A stretch of DNA of 64,000 nucleotides from Emydura subglobosa (taxonomy: Eukaryota > Chordata > Testudines > Chelidae). A program made the translations under genes and the position numbers. Positions within the stretch are counted from its first letter, which is position 1. Each line of letters starts with the position of its first letter. Positions 35,741 to 46,876 of this stretch are shown here, one piece after another. The stretch lies in contig ML680053.1 in assembly GCA_007922225.1 (NCBI GenBank), forward strand, positions 4,580,164 to 4,644,163, read 5' to 3'. Below the pieces are notes generated by a model, which had not been told where the DNA came from, ran no database searches, and saw only the letters and a list, made by a program, of their open reading frames with translations.

Positions 35741-36404
35741 AGGGTAGTTAAGCTCACTGCTCACTAATGACGCTGTGGCCCTGGCTTCCTCTTCATGGCC
35801 ATTCAGCCAGTGCCCCCGAGGGGATGGCGTCGGTACAGTGCGCAAGGAGATGTGTTACCAGAGCGTGTGAGAAGTTGGTGAGGGTGATTATTTTGGGTGG
35901 GGGCAGTTAACTTTCGGGGTGAGACTGCGGCGGGCGGCAGGATAGGCTGCGCTCGACTAAATCTTGGAAAGCGAGACAGAAGGAAGGGAAAATAGCAGCA
36001 ACGCCAGATCTCCTTTCCTAGGTGTGTCACAGGCACGCGCCTCCCTCCAGGCTGCTGAGCCGTTACACGCTGCGTCCGATCATCCCGCTAATCATTCCCC
36101 AGCTCCACAGCGCCCTGGCCACCAGGCCCACCGCTACACACGACAGCGGCGCCGCCTTCCCCGTTCACATCACACTTCCGCCTCTTAAGGCCAGCTGCTC
36201 TGTGCAATGCAGCACCCGTGCCTATGTGTGGAAGGGAACAATGGCATGGCTAGCCGGCCCCTCCACTCTCTCACTGGCAGAAGTTGGTCCAATAAAAGAG
36301 ATTGCCTCCCGCACCCGGTCTCTCCCATGCAGTACGAGCATTCAAAGCCGAACGCCGCAATCGCTTGACATTTTCATGCACTTTCATGACACCAGCTACC
36401 TCTT
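35741..36404. other. Intergenic, moderately CpG-rich near 36050-36180
   Basis: Several CpGs (for example gacagcggcgccgcc near 36143) but no exon, start codon context or TATA box that I can support. Chance frames of up to 144 codons overlap on the plus strand. Confidence 0.35.
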
Positions 36405-36700
36405 ATCATTAAGTAACTCAGAGGCCATCCTGTTTAGTGGTCAGAGCCTGGCTTAAGTCACTGGACCCCATCTGTAAAAGGATGATAATAATAATAGTCA
36501 CCTTTGTCAAATGCCTTGCCATCCTCAGGCGAATGGTGGTGTCTGAGAGCAAGTTATCATTGTAATCGTACATGGTAAGGTCTTTGTAATAAAAACCATA
36601 AGAAGAAGTCTGTGTTCTGTTTGCACAGCACCTAGCACAATCAGGTCCTAGTCCGTGACTGGCTCTTAGGTGCCAGTGCAATACAAATACTACATCACAT
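36405..36700 (+). repeat. tRNA-derived SINE with tail type B
   Basis: Plus orientation: 'tcctgtttagtggtcagagc' (tRNA-like A-box region), 'ccatctgtaaaaggatgata' (CORE), then the tail 'cagcacctagcacaatcagg' and 'ggctcttaggtgccagtgca', ending with 'atacaaatactac'. Part of the middle is deleted between head and CORE. Confidence 0.7.
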
Positions 36701-37484
36701 TAATCATAAGTTTGTACGTAACCTGGCAGAGGACCAGAATGCCCCTTCACTATTAACTATCACCTATTTCCGCCCTGCCCCGTCCCATTGTATGTGAGCC
36801 CCATTTTCTCAGCTTTTCTGATGCGCATCCAAATCCACTGTGCCTCTGGCTGGCGCTAGGCTTTTCCGGCTGTGCCCATCTAGCGCAATGGTACTAGACA
36901 GCTGCAGGCCCCTCTTTCATAATGGCCCTCCAGCACACGCCGGTTTTACCTCCTCCTTGACACAGGTTGCTCTCCATACAGTGATAGATATGAGAACTCA
37001 GGCAAGTTCCCTTGCATGTCGCACTTCCAAGCGCACCTGAAGATATACTGCCCATGCCTGTCTGCACACCCAGCCCCATAAGTGTGTGCCCGAAGCGGGG
37101 GATTGCATGTGCACACAGACACCCTCATGCAATGATACATGCAGATGCTCCTTTTTTATGGCGAAGGGGGCATTGACCACCGATTGTTGTGGGTGCAATT
37201 TAGATGGCCCCTTTGAACATTTTCCCCATTGTATTTCCATATAGGGGCTGCTGGGCTGCTTTCCTCTGACATCCAGCCCAGTCTGACGGATTAAATAAAG
37301 TTGCCATTCATGTACATCAATGCTGTGCTGAGCTTCACCATCAGGGTCCTTAGAAACCTGAGACGGACCATTATCCTCTTAGCCGCTCTCGCTCTCTGCT
37401 GTTGACGACTGTGTAATTTAGTCACAATGCAAAGTCTTTTACACCACTGTCTTCTGTAATGAGAGACCCAGTATTGTGTCTGCC
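36701..37484. other. Intergenic, no gene recognised
   Basis: Only short chance frames. No repeat family is supported. Confidence 0.4.
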
Positions 37485-37690
37485 CGCTGACAGGGAATCG
37501 GTAAACAGGAATCTTATTCCCGGCTCTGCCACTGATCCAGGCTGTGATGCTGGGCATGTTGCATAGGGCGGAATTCACAAACATATTTCGGTGCCTAACT
37601 CCCCATTGAAATCAATGGGAATCAGGCACCAAAATCCGTTTGTGAATCCCACTCTTAGCCTCTCTGCCTGTCCTGGGGATGAGCAACCTG
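37485..37690 (+). repeat. CORE/MIR-type SINE interrupted by a palindrome
   Basis: The left part 'ttcccggctctgccactgat' and 'ctgtgatgctgggcatgttg' and the right part 'cttagcctctctgcctgtcc' read as one SINE CORE once 37571-37650 is removed. This suggests that the palindrome was inserted into the SINE. Confidence 0.6.
37571..37650. repeat. Near-perfect 80-bp palindrome
   Basis: The left arm gaattcacaaacatatttcg and the reversed right arm gggattcacaaacggatttt are alike, and the match continues through ggtgcct to a ccattga centre: roughly 34 of 40 arm positions pair, with one 1-base offset. It could form a long hairpin. No coding content. Confidence 0.85.
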
Positions 37691-38675
37691 AACAGGAAGA
37701 AACAGCACGGCACTGTGTGCTCCTTGTTGTGGGGCATGCTTTTGGTTTTCCTCCCTGGCGCACTGGAAATTAGCTGCCCTTTGGATCTAAAGACTCCTCC
37801 CCAGAGAGGCCCATTCAGGGCTTTGGGCATCCTTGACAAAACCTGAGCCGCAGGATAAGGAGGCATTACAAAACCATCTCCTGCTTGTGCTAATCAGCAG
37901 CTGACAAAGCCAATTCTGATCAACCCTCCTCCCACCTCCTCCATTGGCCACGCAAACATCTGGACCTGGCATCATGGCAGGAAGTTCAGCATTCAGGCTA
38001 TTTTGGACCGGGAAGGGGGTGTTTAATATTATAGAGGTTTGGGGCTGTCATAGAGGACACTCTGTCCACAGCCCTCTCTCTTTTCTATGGCTCAAGGGCC
38101 CCTGTTGATTTGAGTTGTGTCCATATGTGGCTCCACTCAGAAGCCAACAGTGTGTACAGATCCCAAAGCATGAGCATCCTGTGTTCACAGTAAGCTGCTC
38201 AGACTATCAAACAGGCTGCAGGCCTTTGCCCCAGGGTCAGCTTCTGAATGGATGGGAGGTGTTGCCCCATGTGGAGTTTATTGCACCAGTTCAGCGCAGC
38301 GGGGATAAAGACTTGAATCACAGTGGCTAGGTCTGCATCTGAATGGACAGGCCTCAACCTCCTGAGTGGGTGGCCAAGCCTGGAGGTTTGTCCTGGAGTC
38401 TCCAGGAATTAAAGATTAGTCTTTAATTAAAGGTCATGTCATGTGATGAAACCTCCAGGGATATGTCCAACCAAAACTGGCAACCCCACCTCCTGACCTG
38501 GCATAGAGGAGTCTTGGTTGCAGCAATTACTGGGCTACTCACAAGCAATGAGAAGTTTAATAAAACCCCATGTTTGCAGACTAGAGCCACAAACATTGGG
38601 ACCCTGCAACCAAAAGGGGCTGAGAGAACCTCAGACAACTCCTCCCCTTGTCTCCCCCATTTCTAACCAATGCTA
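37691..38675. other. Intergenic, no gene recognised
   Basis: A local direct/inverted run 'attaaagattagtctttaatt' lies at about 38409. No gene or further element is supported. Confidence 0.4.
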
Positions 38676-38900
38676 GGAAGGCTGGTCCAGTGGTTAGGGC
38701 GTGAGCCTGGGTGTGAAGAGATCTGGGTTCGGTTGCTGGCTCTGCCACAGGCTTACGGTGTGATTACAATTATGTCACTTAACCGTTCTGTGCCTCAGTT
38801 CCCCCTCCATAAAATAGGGCTAATCCCCCAGGGATGTTGTGTGGCTGAATCACTCAAGACTGTCAGATGCTGAGGCCTATGTAAGTACTATAGTCACCTT
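38676..38900 (+). repeat. tRNA-derived SINE with tail type C
   Basis: Well-kept head: 'ggctggtccagtggttaggg' (A-box region) and 'ctgggttcggttgctggctc' (B-box region), then CORE 'tgtgcctcagttccccctcc' and tail 'gatgctgaggcctatgtaag'. About 225 bp. A tRNA cloverleaf is not complete, so it is a SINE, not a tRNA gene. Confidence 0.85.
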
Positions 38901-39764
38901 TTGAACTGACCCGTCACAATAACTGTACAGAATAATTGAAATCATAGTTACTCATAATCTTTTCCAATTATTTTGGGCTAGCATTGCATGCTTGTTGCTT
39001 ACAGCCCATTCCTCCAGTGTTTTATTCATTAATTGTCCTCTGTTTCCGATGCTTCTGGCAGTTTTCAGTCCGTGTCTCACAGTTCAGAACCAAGCCAAAC
39101 TGCATTAATGTAGGAAGCAAGCTTCCATGAGATTCTGCTGACACGTACAAGGGTGTTCCTGTCTGTTCAGGTACCACTGAAGTCAGGGAGAATTGGGAGT
39201 TACTCCAGAGAGTTAAAGGAGCACAAAATTGATGTGAGACCAGAACTGGACCCATTGTAGCTTCAGATTTTCATCCATTGATTTTATCATTCTGTACCTT
39301 TTTTAAAAATGTTCATCTGGCTAAATGGGTTGTTTGTAAATCTGTGGTGCTATTTCTCATTGTCCCACCACCCGTTCGTATAGTTAACCACTGGGCAAGG
39401 AAATTTCTGTACAAATTAACGGGTAGTGCTGGGCACAGGGCCATCGCACTGTACCATCACAACACAAGAGAAAATCCCAGGGACACCACAGACGTCTCTT
39501 TCCTCCTCCCGTGCTTTCCCCACCCCAGTGAAGGAAAGCGCGGACTCCAGACAAATCTGTAAAGAGATGGTGACTCCAATGACTGGCTGTGTGGTTGGTT
39601 AATAGTCAGGGTTTTAAACTGGGGTCATAGCTCATTGTATTTGGTTAAAATGAATAACATTGTAGTCAGTAGTACGGCCCGCCACTGACTGCTCTTGGTT
39701 GGTCTCAGATGGCTTACATGGGCCTGTGAATTGACATTAGAACTGGATGAACAATTACAGGTCT
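38901..39764. other. Intergenic, no gene recognised
   Basis: AT-rich with chance frames only. Confidence 0.4.
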
Positions 39765-40020
39765 TTGTATTACAGGATCAAGACTGTGCCATAGCAGGCC
39801 CTGTATGTCATAGGAGAATCCACCCTGCCTCAAAGAGCTTGCAATCCAAATAGACAAGACAGAAGTGTCCCCATTTTACAGATGGGGAACTGAGACACAG
39901 AGAGATTAAGTGACTTGCTTAAGGTCACACAACAAGTTAATGGCAGGCCTGGAAATTAAACCCGGATTTTCTGAATCCTAGGCCCGGGCCTGAACCACAG
40001 AGCTGTCCTTCCCCGCCGTG
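39765..40020 (-). repeat. tRNA-derived SINE with tail type B
   Basis: Reversed full-length copy. The plus strand shows 'ctgcctcaaagagcttgcaa' (tail), 'ttttacagatggggaactga', 'gacttgcttaaggtcacaca' (CORE) and 'ggcctgaaccacagagctgt' (head). Confidence 0.8.
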
Positions 40021-40708
40021 CCTCTGTTGTGTGGATTGATGATGCCAACCACCAGGGCTGTTGTTCTAGCTTCTGCCATGAGCACTTAGCTTGAATTGTA
40101 AAATCAATAGCTGACTGAGTTTCATTTGACCAGTTCCCCCACGCTCTTTTTCCTAATAAATGGGATTTCACCAAGGAAAATGCAACTTAGATGTGCAAAG
40201 CCAGGGACCTGACTGTGCCGCCTTTAATTAGATGGCTGCTCAAGAGAAAGAGTAACAGGAAATAAATAACCTAATAAATCATTAGCCAGGGGGAGGAGGA
40301 GAGAACCTAATGATTTCTAGTAGATACTCTGTCTCTTCTTTTAATGAGAAGGAACAGTAATTAGGCTAGCCTTGGAGATTGTATTATTCTGATCTCCAGC
40401 ACCAGGGGCCACAGGGCAGGAATGATGGAGATTTGTCTAGTGCTCGTTAATGCTGGGGCGGGCACTATGGAAGACTGACATGACTGCCTAGCTAATGAGA
40501 GAGCAGGCTGCTCACTTTATTGCCCTCTACCACCCTTCTCTTTCCCCCACCCCAGCTCTCTCTGTCTATGTCTGCTATGGGGAAGGGCTCCCCATGCCAA
40601 CTGGAGAGGAATCATCTGCCTGTTTCTGGTGAGGGCACTATCCTGGGGCCTGATTCTCCATTAGTCTCTTCCTGCGCTTGGGGCAGAGAGGAGGGGGTGG
40701 AAGATGGC
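40021..40708. other. Intergenic, no gene recognised
   Basis: Nothing beyond short chance frames. Confidence 0.4.
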
Positions 40709-40716
40709 ATTTAAGC

Positions 40717-41784
40717 CAGGGTTTCTCAACCAGTGAGTTGGGACCCAAAACTGGGTCGCCAGAATGTTTCCAAGGGTTGCGTGGCAGCTCCTGTCCCATG
40801 GGGCTGGCTGGCAGGGCTGGATTGATGCAGAGGATTTAGGGGCTGCAGCCCAGGGCTGTGGACTAAGGGGGGGCCCTGCAAAAATAAATCTGGGTGGCTG
40901 GTGAACTGCCCGTTCAGGGAGGCTAGCCCCTTGGCCCCACCCCTTCTGCCCAAAGCCACGCCCCTTCCAGCCCTCTCCTGTCAAAACCTCGCCCTGGACG
41001 GCCTGAGCACCAGCCAGGCTGGCTGTGTGGCCTCAATGCCGGAGCGCCCCAAGCACACCCAGAGCCTGGGCCCCAGCCCTGTCCCAACCTATCCTGGCCA
41101 TCCCGCACCCCAGGGGCCCCCCTTCCCCAGTGCCAGAGTGCCCCAGCACCAGGCATGGACCTAACCTGACCCCAGGCTGGCCAGTCCAGCCCAGAGCGCC
41201 GCCAGCCCACGCTGCGCCTCGCCCCCAGGCTGGCCCGTCTGCCCCAGGCCCAGCCTGAGTGCTACCAGCCCCCGGAGCATCGCTGCACCGGCCTGTAAGG
41301 GGCCCCACAAAATCTAATAGCTCCGGGCCCACAGGAGAGTTAATCCGGCCCTGCTGGCTGAGCTCGCCTCCCTACTCCAGACACAGCAACCTCTGGGGTC
41401 CCAGCGCCACCCAGGTTTGGCCCAGCCCTCGTGATGACTGGAGTTCGGGGAGGCCGAATTTGAGTGAGTGGTCCTGCGATCCCATGAGCCGGGTCACCAC
41501 TTCACTCACACAGATTTGGTCCAGTCGGGGGGAGGAAGGGGGGCAAACCTGAGTGGCGGAAGTTGCAATGCCTGGAGGAGAGAGCCACGCCTAGCCAGCC
41601 CCACGGCACAGGAGCTGCAGGAGCCACCCTTGTGGGGTGAATTCCAGGTAGGACCCAACCTCCAGGGGGGCAGGACCTGACCAAAAATACTCCAGGACCT
41701 CCACTCCCAGGCTATTTACTGGGTTGCAACAGGCCATAAACATTTACAAATGAGTTCTGAGCCCAAAAAGATTGAGAACTGCTG
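40717..41784. mobile_element. hAT element (outer) split by a second hAT
   Basis: Begins CAGGGTTTCTCAACC and, reversed, ends CAGCAGTTCTCAATC (11 of 15 matching). The perfect octamer atttaagc flanks it at 40709-40716 and 41785-41792, the hAT target duplication. Without the nested element at 40812-41353 and its duplicated target, the body is about 520 bp. Non-coding. Internal phrases such as 'gggacccaaaactgggtcgc' and 'gggttgcaacaggccataaa' flank the nested insertion. Confidence 0.88.
40812..41353. mobile_element. hAT element nested inside the outer one
   Basis: Begins CAGGGCTGGATTGA; the reversed end reads CAGGGCCGGATTAA (12 of 14). Flanking octamers ctggctgg (40804-40811) and ctggctga (41354-41361) match at 7 of 8. 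542 bp, GC-rich, no intact gene. Being inside the outer hAT, it inserted later. Confidence 0.82.
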
Positions 41785-41792
41785 ATTTAAGC

Positions 41793-42653
41793 CATCTTTG
41801 CCCTCCTCCTTGTTTTCTAGGGCCATACCCAACCTCCCATGTTTGCAGACCACTGAGCTGACTCATCATGGAGCAGCCTCTCAGATCTGTATCTTCCCGT
41901 ACATTCAAGAGCGTGTTTCAGAAAGCATTAATCTCAGAGAGGGTGAATTCTATCAGCGGATCCCCCTGAGAGAAGATGGGGAGATTGATCAGGGAGAAAA
42001 GATCACAAGCTTAGGATGCAGAGTGGGCTCCCACACTGGTGTAAAGTGGTATTTCTCCATTGACTTCAATGGTGCTATGCAGATTTACACCTGCAGAGGG
42101 GCTGGCCCATAGTTCCAGCTAAGGGACTGTTGGTTGAACGCTGACCATGTGCAACGGAGGTTCAGATCAGAAAGTCCTCCTAATCTCCCACATCTCCCTT
42201 GGGTCATTTTTGACCTGATCCCCAACTGCTAGACTTACCTGGCAAGCGGAAGAGGACCTGGAACTGCTTCCAGAGCCCACATAATTAGCTGAATTTTGAG
42301 AGCGCTCCATGGTTCTCCCCGACAAGAAGGCTGTAGGGTGAAGACTAGATAGTATTATTTACTTCCCATCTATCAGTCATCACTGTGGCTTTCTGACAAC
42401 ATCACAGCTTTGGTGCTGGAGGAAGACCAGTCTAGGAACTAAAATGAGACACAGCAGCATAGCGCTATCTGCCCATCTTTCCTGGCTGGTGACAGATAAT
42501 ATGCACAGGAGAAAGGAGGCTGAGGCGTGAAGCAGCTGGCGTCTGCGGTGGGTTTCAGTGGTTAAATCTCAGCAGTGGAATTCTCATGCAGAAGATCCAC
42601 TTGACATTCTGTCCAGCCAAAGTCTGCTCATATATATAACTCCATTTGCCAAA
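41793..42653. other. Intergenic with one palindromic repeat
   Basis: A palindromic unit at about 42037-42096 has arms 'ctggtgtaaa' and 'tttacacctg' about a ccattgacttcaatgg centre at 42057-42072. No gene is seen. Confidence 0.5.
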
Positions 42654-42763
42654 GGGGTGTGACAGGGGCTACCGGAGGGTGGTAGAAGGGCGCTACGTTA
42701 GCCCAAGAATGATCAAAGCCCTGTTCCCCTAGCAGCTGCCCAAGGCTCCCTCCAGGCTAATCA

Positions 42764-42826
42764 GGGTCAGCTGAGGCCAGAGCCAGCTGGGATCAATTAG
42801 GGTCAGCTGAGGCCAGAGCCAGCTGG
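42764..42826 (+). repeat. 36-bp tandem duplication inside the LTR
   Basis: The 27-base block from gggtcagctgagg to agccagctgg occurs at 42764-42790 and again without mismatch at 42800-42826, with a 9-base spacer. Confidence 0.9.
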
Positions 42827-42889
42827 TTCCCATTAAGCACTGCCAGGGAGCAGATATGAGGTCCCTGCCAGCCAGGCAGGGTGCTCTGG

Positions 42890-42942
42890 GAGTTTGGAGA
42901 AGGAGCTTTGGAATTTGGAGAAGGAGCTTTGGAGAAGGAGAA
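42890..42942 (+). repeat. Minisatellite of 'tttggagaaggagc' units
   Basis: Two to three slightly varied copies of tttggagaaggagctttgg in tandem inside the putative LTR. Confidence 0.8.
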
Positions 42943-43309
42943 CCGTGAGTGGCAGAAGCCAGAAGAAAGCAGAGGGGCCACTTAGCCCCGATGGGGTCCC
43001 GGGTAGGGAAGCAGCCCAGAGAAAAGACTTATAGTTTCCTTAGAGCAGCAGCCACCCACTGCTGTCAGCCAGGGACTCTGGGCTGGTGTCCGAAGGAGAG
43101 GGCGGGCTCGGACACCCCCTACCCCCCAAACCCTAGACCCCAAGGTCCCAAGGACAATACTCGGCCTGCGAAGACCTGCGGGGAGGCCGGTCCGTGGAGA
43201 GACAGCCGCCATCTTGAGGCTGGTGGGAGCACCGGGCGGCCATTTTGTGTCCTGCCCCAGTAAAAAGCGCTCGGCCCAGGGGAGCACGGAGGCCACCCCA
43301 TCACAGGGG

Positions 43310-44117
43310 ACAGACTTCAGCGTCATCTGTCATCCCTCTTCATTAAAATACTATCCAGACCAGTGATCTGCTAACGATCAAGAGGGTGGCAATGGGTGAG
43401 TGGACCAATGAAAGGCTGCTGCAACGATGTAAGCTATCTCTGCAGTCCGTTATGAGGAAGGTATCAACGCGGGGTCACTGGGGAGACTGGAATGCCTGCA
43501 GCAATAAGCTAAAGATGATAAACATCTGCTTTCCCCAAGGCTATCTCCCTAGTGCCCCAAAGAGAGACTCCAGAACAAACGCCATTACAGCCCTTACGGG
43601 ACCAGCGCTTCCAGCGGCCGGGCCAACAGTGGAGCATTGTTTCACTCAGGTAAATCCTTGATACTCACTTTGTCTGTCTCCATCAAAACAAATTAATCCT
43701 TGCCTTGTAATATCCCAGCAGGCGCCTCGGCAGGGTATGAATAAAGCCTGGATGAAGTTCACGTGGAACAGAAAAGAAAAAGTTAAAACTAGGCAGACCC
43801 CCCAGGCTATGAAGGAAAATGGGGGTTTGATGGTCCCTTGACCTAAGGAGTTACCACGTGGTAGTGCAGATGGTGTGTTTGGAATAGAGGAGTCGTCTGG
43901 GTGGAAGAGTGGAAGCTCCACTGGTCTCCTTCCATTGTTTTCTCTGCCTTATATTTCTGCAAAGAGATTACTTGGTGTCTGACGTTAGGAATCTAGCCTA
44001 AAATATCGTACAGATTTGGGTGATTAGTTCAAATACAAGGACTGATCCAAACATTAGACCAACATGTGAACTCAGCCTTTCAGGGGGGCACTGAAAAGGT
44101 GTGGTTAACTTAAAGGT
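43310..44117. other. Intergenic, no gene recognised
   Basis: Only short chance frames. Confidence 0.4.
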
Positions 44118-44370
44118 GGAAGTGTGGGGTAGTGGTTAGAGCAAAGGTCTGCAAACCAGGGCTCCTGAGTTTCACTCTCAGCTGTGATAGGAACTTGCTA
44201 TGTGACCTTGGAGGCACAGAGAGGGGAGGGTAGCATTCCCATTTCAGCAGCTGCTGATTGGGTTTAAATAAAAAACATATTTACTCTCTAGTGATGATGG
44301 GAGGCTGTAAATTAATGAATGATTGGAAAGTGCTTTGAGATTTTAGGATGAAGGATGCAATGGAAAAACA
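44118..44370 (+). repeat. tRNA-derived SINE with tail type A
   Basis: Plus orientation: head 'gtggggtagtggttagagca', CORE 'tgctatgtgaccttggaggc', tail 'ggaaagtgctttgagatttt' followed by 'aggatgaaggatgcaatgg'. Nearly full length. Confidence 0.8.
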
Positions 44371-44720
44371 AAGCATCTGAACCCTAATCCTCTCCCTTCC
44401 CAATCCTTGATTGCTGTAGCCACTCCTCCTCCTCTTTGGCCATCCCAACTCCCAGACCTTCAGGTCATCCAAAATCTGCCTCTTCCAATGACCTTCTTCA
44501 CCTGTCTCCCTCTCTCTCTTAGCTCTCCATTCCTGAGCGTCCCACTCCTAGATCTCTCCACTACTCTTTTCTGTAGTATCCACTTTGAACGTTTAGGACT
44601 AAATTCTGCTCTCGGTTGCTTCCGTGCAATGCTCTGAATCAGCGCAGTACTTAAGCATGTGCTTAGATTGAAGTCGATGATTTGTCCCATTGACTTCAAC
44701 AGGGTTGAAGTTTGGCATGC
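44371..44720. other. Intergenic with a palindrome-like repeat
   Basis: A repeat phrase with 'cttaagcatgtgcttagatt' and 'cccattgacttcaacagggt' lies at about 44650-44705, related to the other palindromic cores. No gene. Confidence 0.5.
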
Positions 44721-45359
44721 TGTGACGGGGTGGACATGCACTGCATTGGCAACAAAAGGGTTAACCACACATTCTAGGCAGTGGAAGTCCCACCCCTCCA
44801 GACCCTACTGGGCATGCTCCAACTGCTGCCTCCATATAAAAGAGAGTAGCCCAGCTTATTCTAGGCTGACCACAGGGGAGAAAGGATGTTTGCTTGAGGC
44901 TCCAGCCTAGGAACTACTGGGGCTCTTGCCCGAGGCAGCCAGAGACCTGGAGAACCAGGCAGGATCCCTGGTGTGTCCAGACTCCAACCAGAGGTAGAGT
45001 CTTGGGGGACTATGTATGCTGAGGAGCCTGGAAGCCCTGAGGACCACCGTGTTAAGAGACAGGGTAGAAAGCCATGCAGGGAGGGGGCAAACAGCTGTGA
45101 CCTCTGGGAAGAGTCAGTATGTTGCAGGCGGATGCCCTGCTGACTCAGTGGTGAACAACTTGCCACTGCCAGTGCTGGGACCCAGTGCCATAAGGATGGC
45201 CCTACCCTGGCCATCAACCCCCTGGGTTGTGGCCCCTTGACTCTGGCTGCTGGGCAGCGCAGCCCTAATCCCCAGGGCAGCCAAGCAAGCACCAACTGTG
45301 GGACTGCCACACTCCCCAACCTGCCCCTTAGGGGGAGGGGATCGATGTGCCTTGCGACA
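44721..45359 (+). mobile_element. Probable solo LTR with TATA box
   Basis: Starts tgtgacggggtggac, contains TATAAAAG at 44835-44842, and ends ccttgcgaca, giving TG...CA ends and about 639 bp. The flanking pentamers catgc (44716-44720) and cacgc (45360-45364) differ at one base, compatible with a decayed target duplication. No internal viral gene is present, so recombination to a solo LTR is likely. Open frames across it are chance. Confidence 0.6.
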
Positions 45360-45364
45360 CACGC

Positions 45365-46876
45365 CCTTAAGTATCTTGCTGAATCCAAGCTTAAATCTGA
45401 AGTGACTCTGCTGACTTTGCTGGAGTTAGTTCAGGCTTACACCAGCATAACTGAGAGCAGAATTTGGCTCCTTGCTGTCATGTGAAGGCCAGAGCAGATT
45501 GCTAATATTTGACTGTGTTCACCCATCTCCTTTACTCCTTTGACAATGCCAGCCTCTGTTCCTCACTTTCCTATTTCTCTCACCCCAGGCCCAGTGCATT
45601 GACCCTGACCTGCCCAGTGTGAATTTCCACTCTCTTCTGATTGTTTAAAACACTGCTCTGTGAACATTCCTGCCAACAGAGCTCTTCCAGAGAGAGACAC
45701 CCACAAAAAGGGCACCCCTCCGATTATAGCAAAATTTCTCCATCTCCATTGTTAGTGTTTTGAATTAATGACTTCTGGTCATTTCTTTGGACAGTGATAA
45801 TTGCACAGGGGCAGATTCTCCAAAGAGCGCCACATGCACAACTGGGGACGGAGTCTCAAAAGGGCTCAGCCTGTTGAGTGCACATTGGGTGTTGAGGACT
45901 CCTGCGAATCTGGCCAGAAGTCTCAGTGGGAGCTGCTGGTCCTGAGTGCTTGAAAATCTGGCTCGAGTGTAGGAAAGGCCATGAGAACACTGTAAAGTTT
46001 CACTTGCACTGATGCACAGATTGTCTAGTTCCCATGCATAAACTGGAACTCATCCACATGCATGGATGATTGATGCCGACAGAGGCTAATGTCTCCAATG
46101 TGCAAAAACTACTCCAGATTTTTAAAATACAGGGCCCACTTCTGTTTCTGCTTTGTGTTTTCAACCCCATTGGCTCAAGGCTCTTGGCACTAATCGAGTA
46201 GTATTTCTAGAACTACCTTGAAATTCTCCCCTGTGCACAAAGCCAGCATGGGACTTAGGCACCACTTAAGACCTCAACCCCTCCCCAACTCTGCAGTGAG
46301 AGCAGAATTTAGGCCAAACTAAACCATGATACAGTAATGAGTTCCATGTGGGTGCACAGATCATTACAATGTCAGGGCCTATGGGAGATATCTCCAATGC
46401 ACCTAGTTAATATTCTTTAATACGAGGTTTTTCACATCTTTTTAAAGACACACTTGCCTGTAAGAAACATCAGGGTCCTCAGGAAGTGCTAGGCTTGGTT
46501 GCTAATATTCCATTCAATGGATGTTGCCCTTTAAAACTCGGCGTAGTACCTGACTGGGGACTGTTTTGACTGATTTAAAGTTTTAATGGATTTCATTGTT
46601 TTACTCTCGTAACAGGGAATAAAAACAAAACAAAAAGCCTTCTACAGCAGCAGGACTGAATTTAAAATCTATTTGAAGAGGTCTAATGGAGTCTGTGGCT
46701 ATTATTTTGATGGATAGGATGTAACTCCCTTTTTAATATCTTGAGGTCTCTTTTAAATAGTTCTCCCAGAATTGTCACGTGTAGACATAAATCTCGCAGG
46801 ATCTAATTGTTTCATCACCTATGCTAGCATCCACCCTCCCTTTTCCACCCCTGACTAATTCCCTCTGATCAAAAAA
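45365..46876. other. Intergenic, no gene recognised
   Basis: Short repeat phrases such as 'gggcagattctccaaagagc' (45809) and 'tgggagctgctggtcctgag' (45928) look like old dispersed reptile repeats. No gene is supported. Confidence 0.4.

Larger units (their letters stand above)
42658..43305 (+). mobile_element. Probable solo LTR
   Basis: Starts tgtgacaggggctacc and ends caccccatcaca, giving TG...CA ends, with gggg on both sides (42654-42657 and 43306-43309), a possible 4-bp target duplication though of low complexity. Length 648 bp. It holds a 36-bp tandem duplication and a short minisatellite. No internal retroviral gene is adjacent. Family (Gypsy or ERV) unknown. Confidence 0.5.

Noticed and set aside
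38676..38760. Possible tRNA gene
   Set aside because: A- and B-box-like segments are present, but no full cloverleaf. The same head occurs on many SINE copies in the window.
40901..41552. Several proline- and alanine-rich frames of up to about 99 codons
   Set aside because: They fall in the nested GC-rich hAT elements and have no conserved features.
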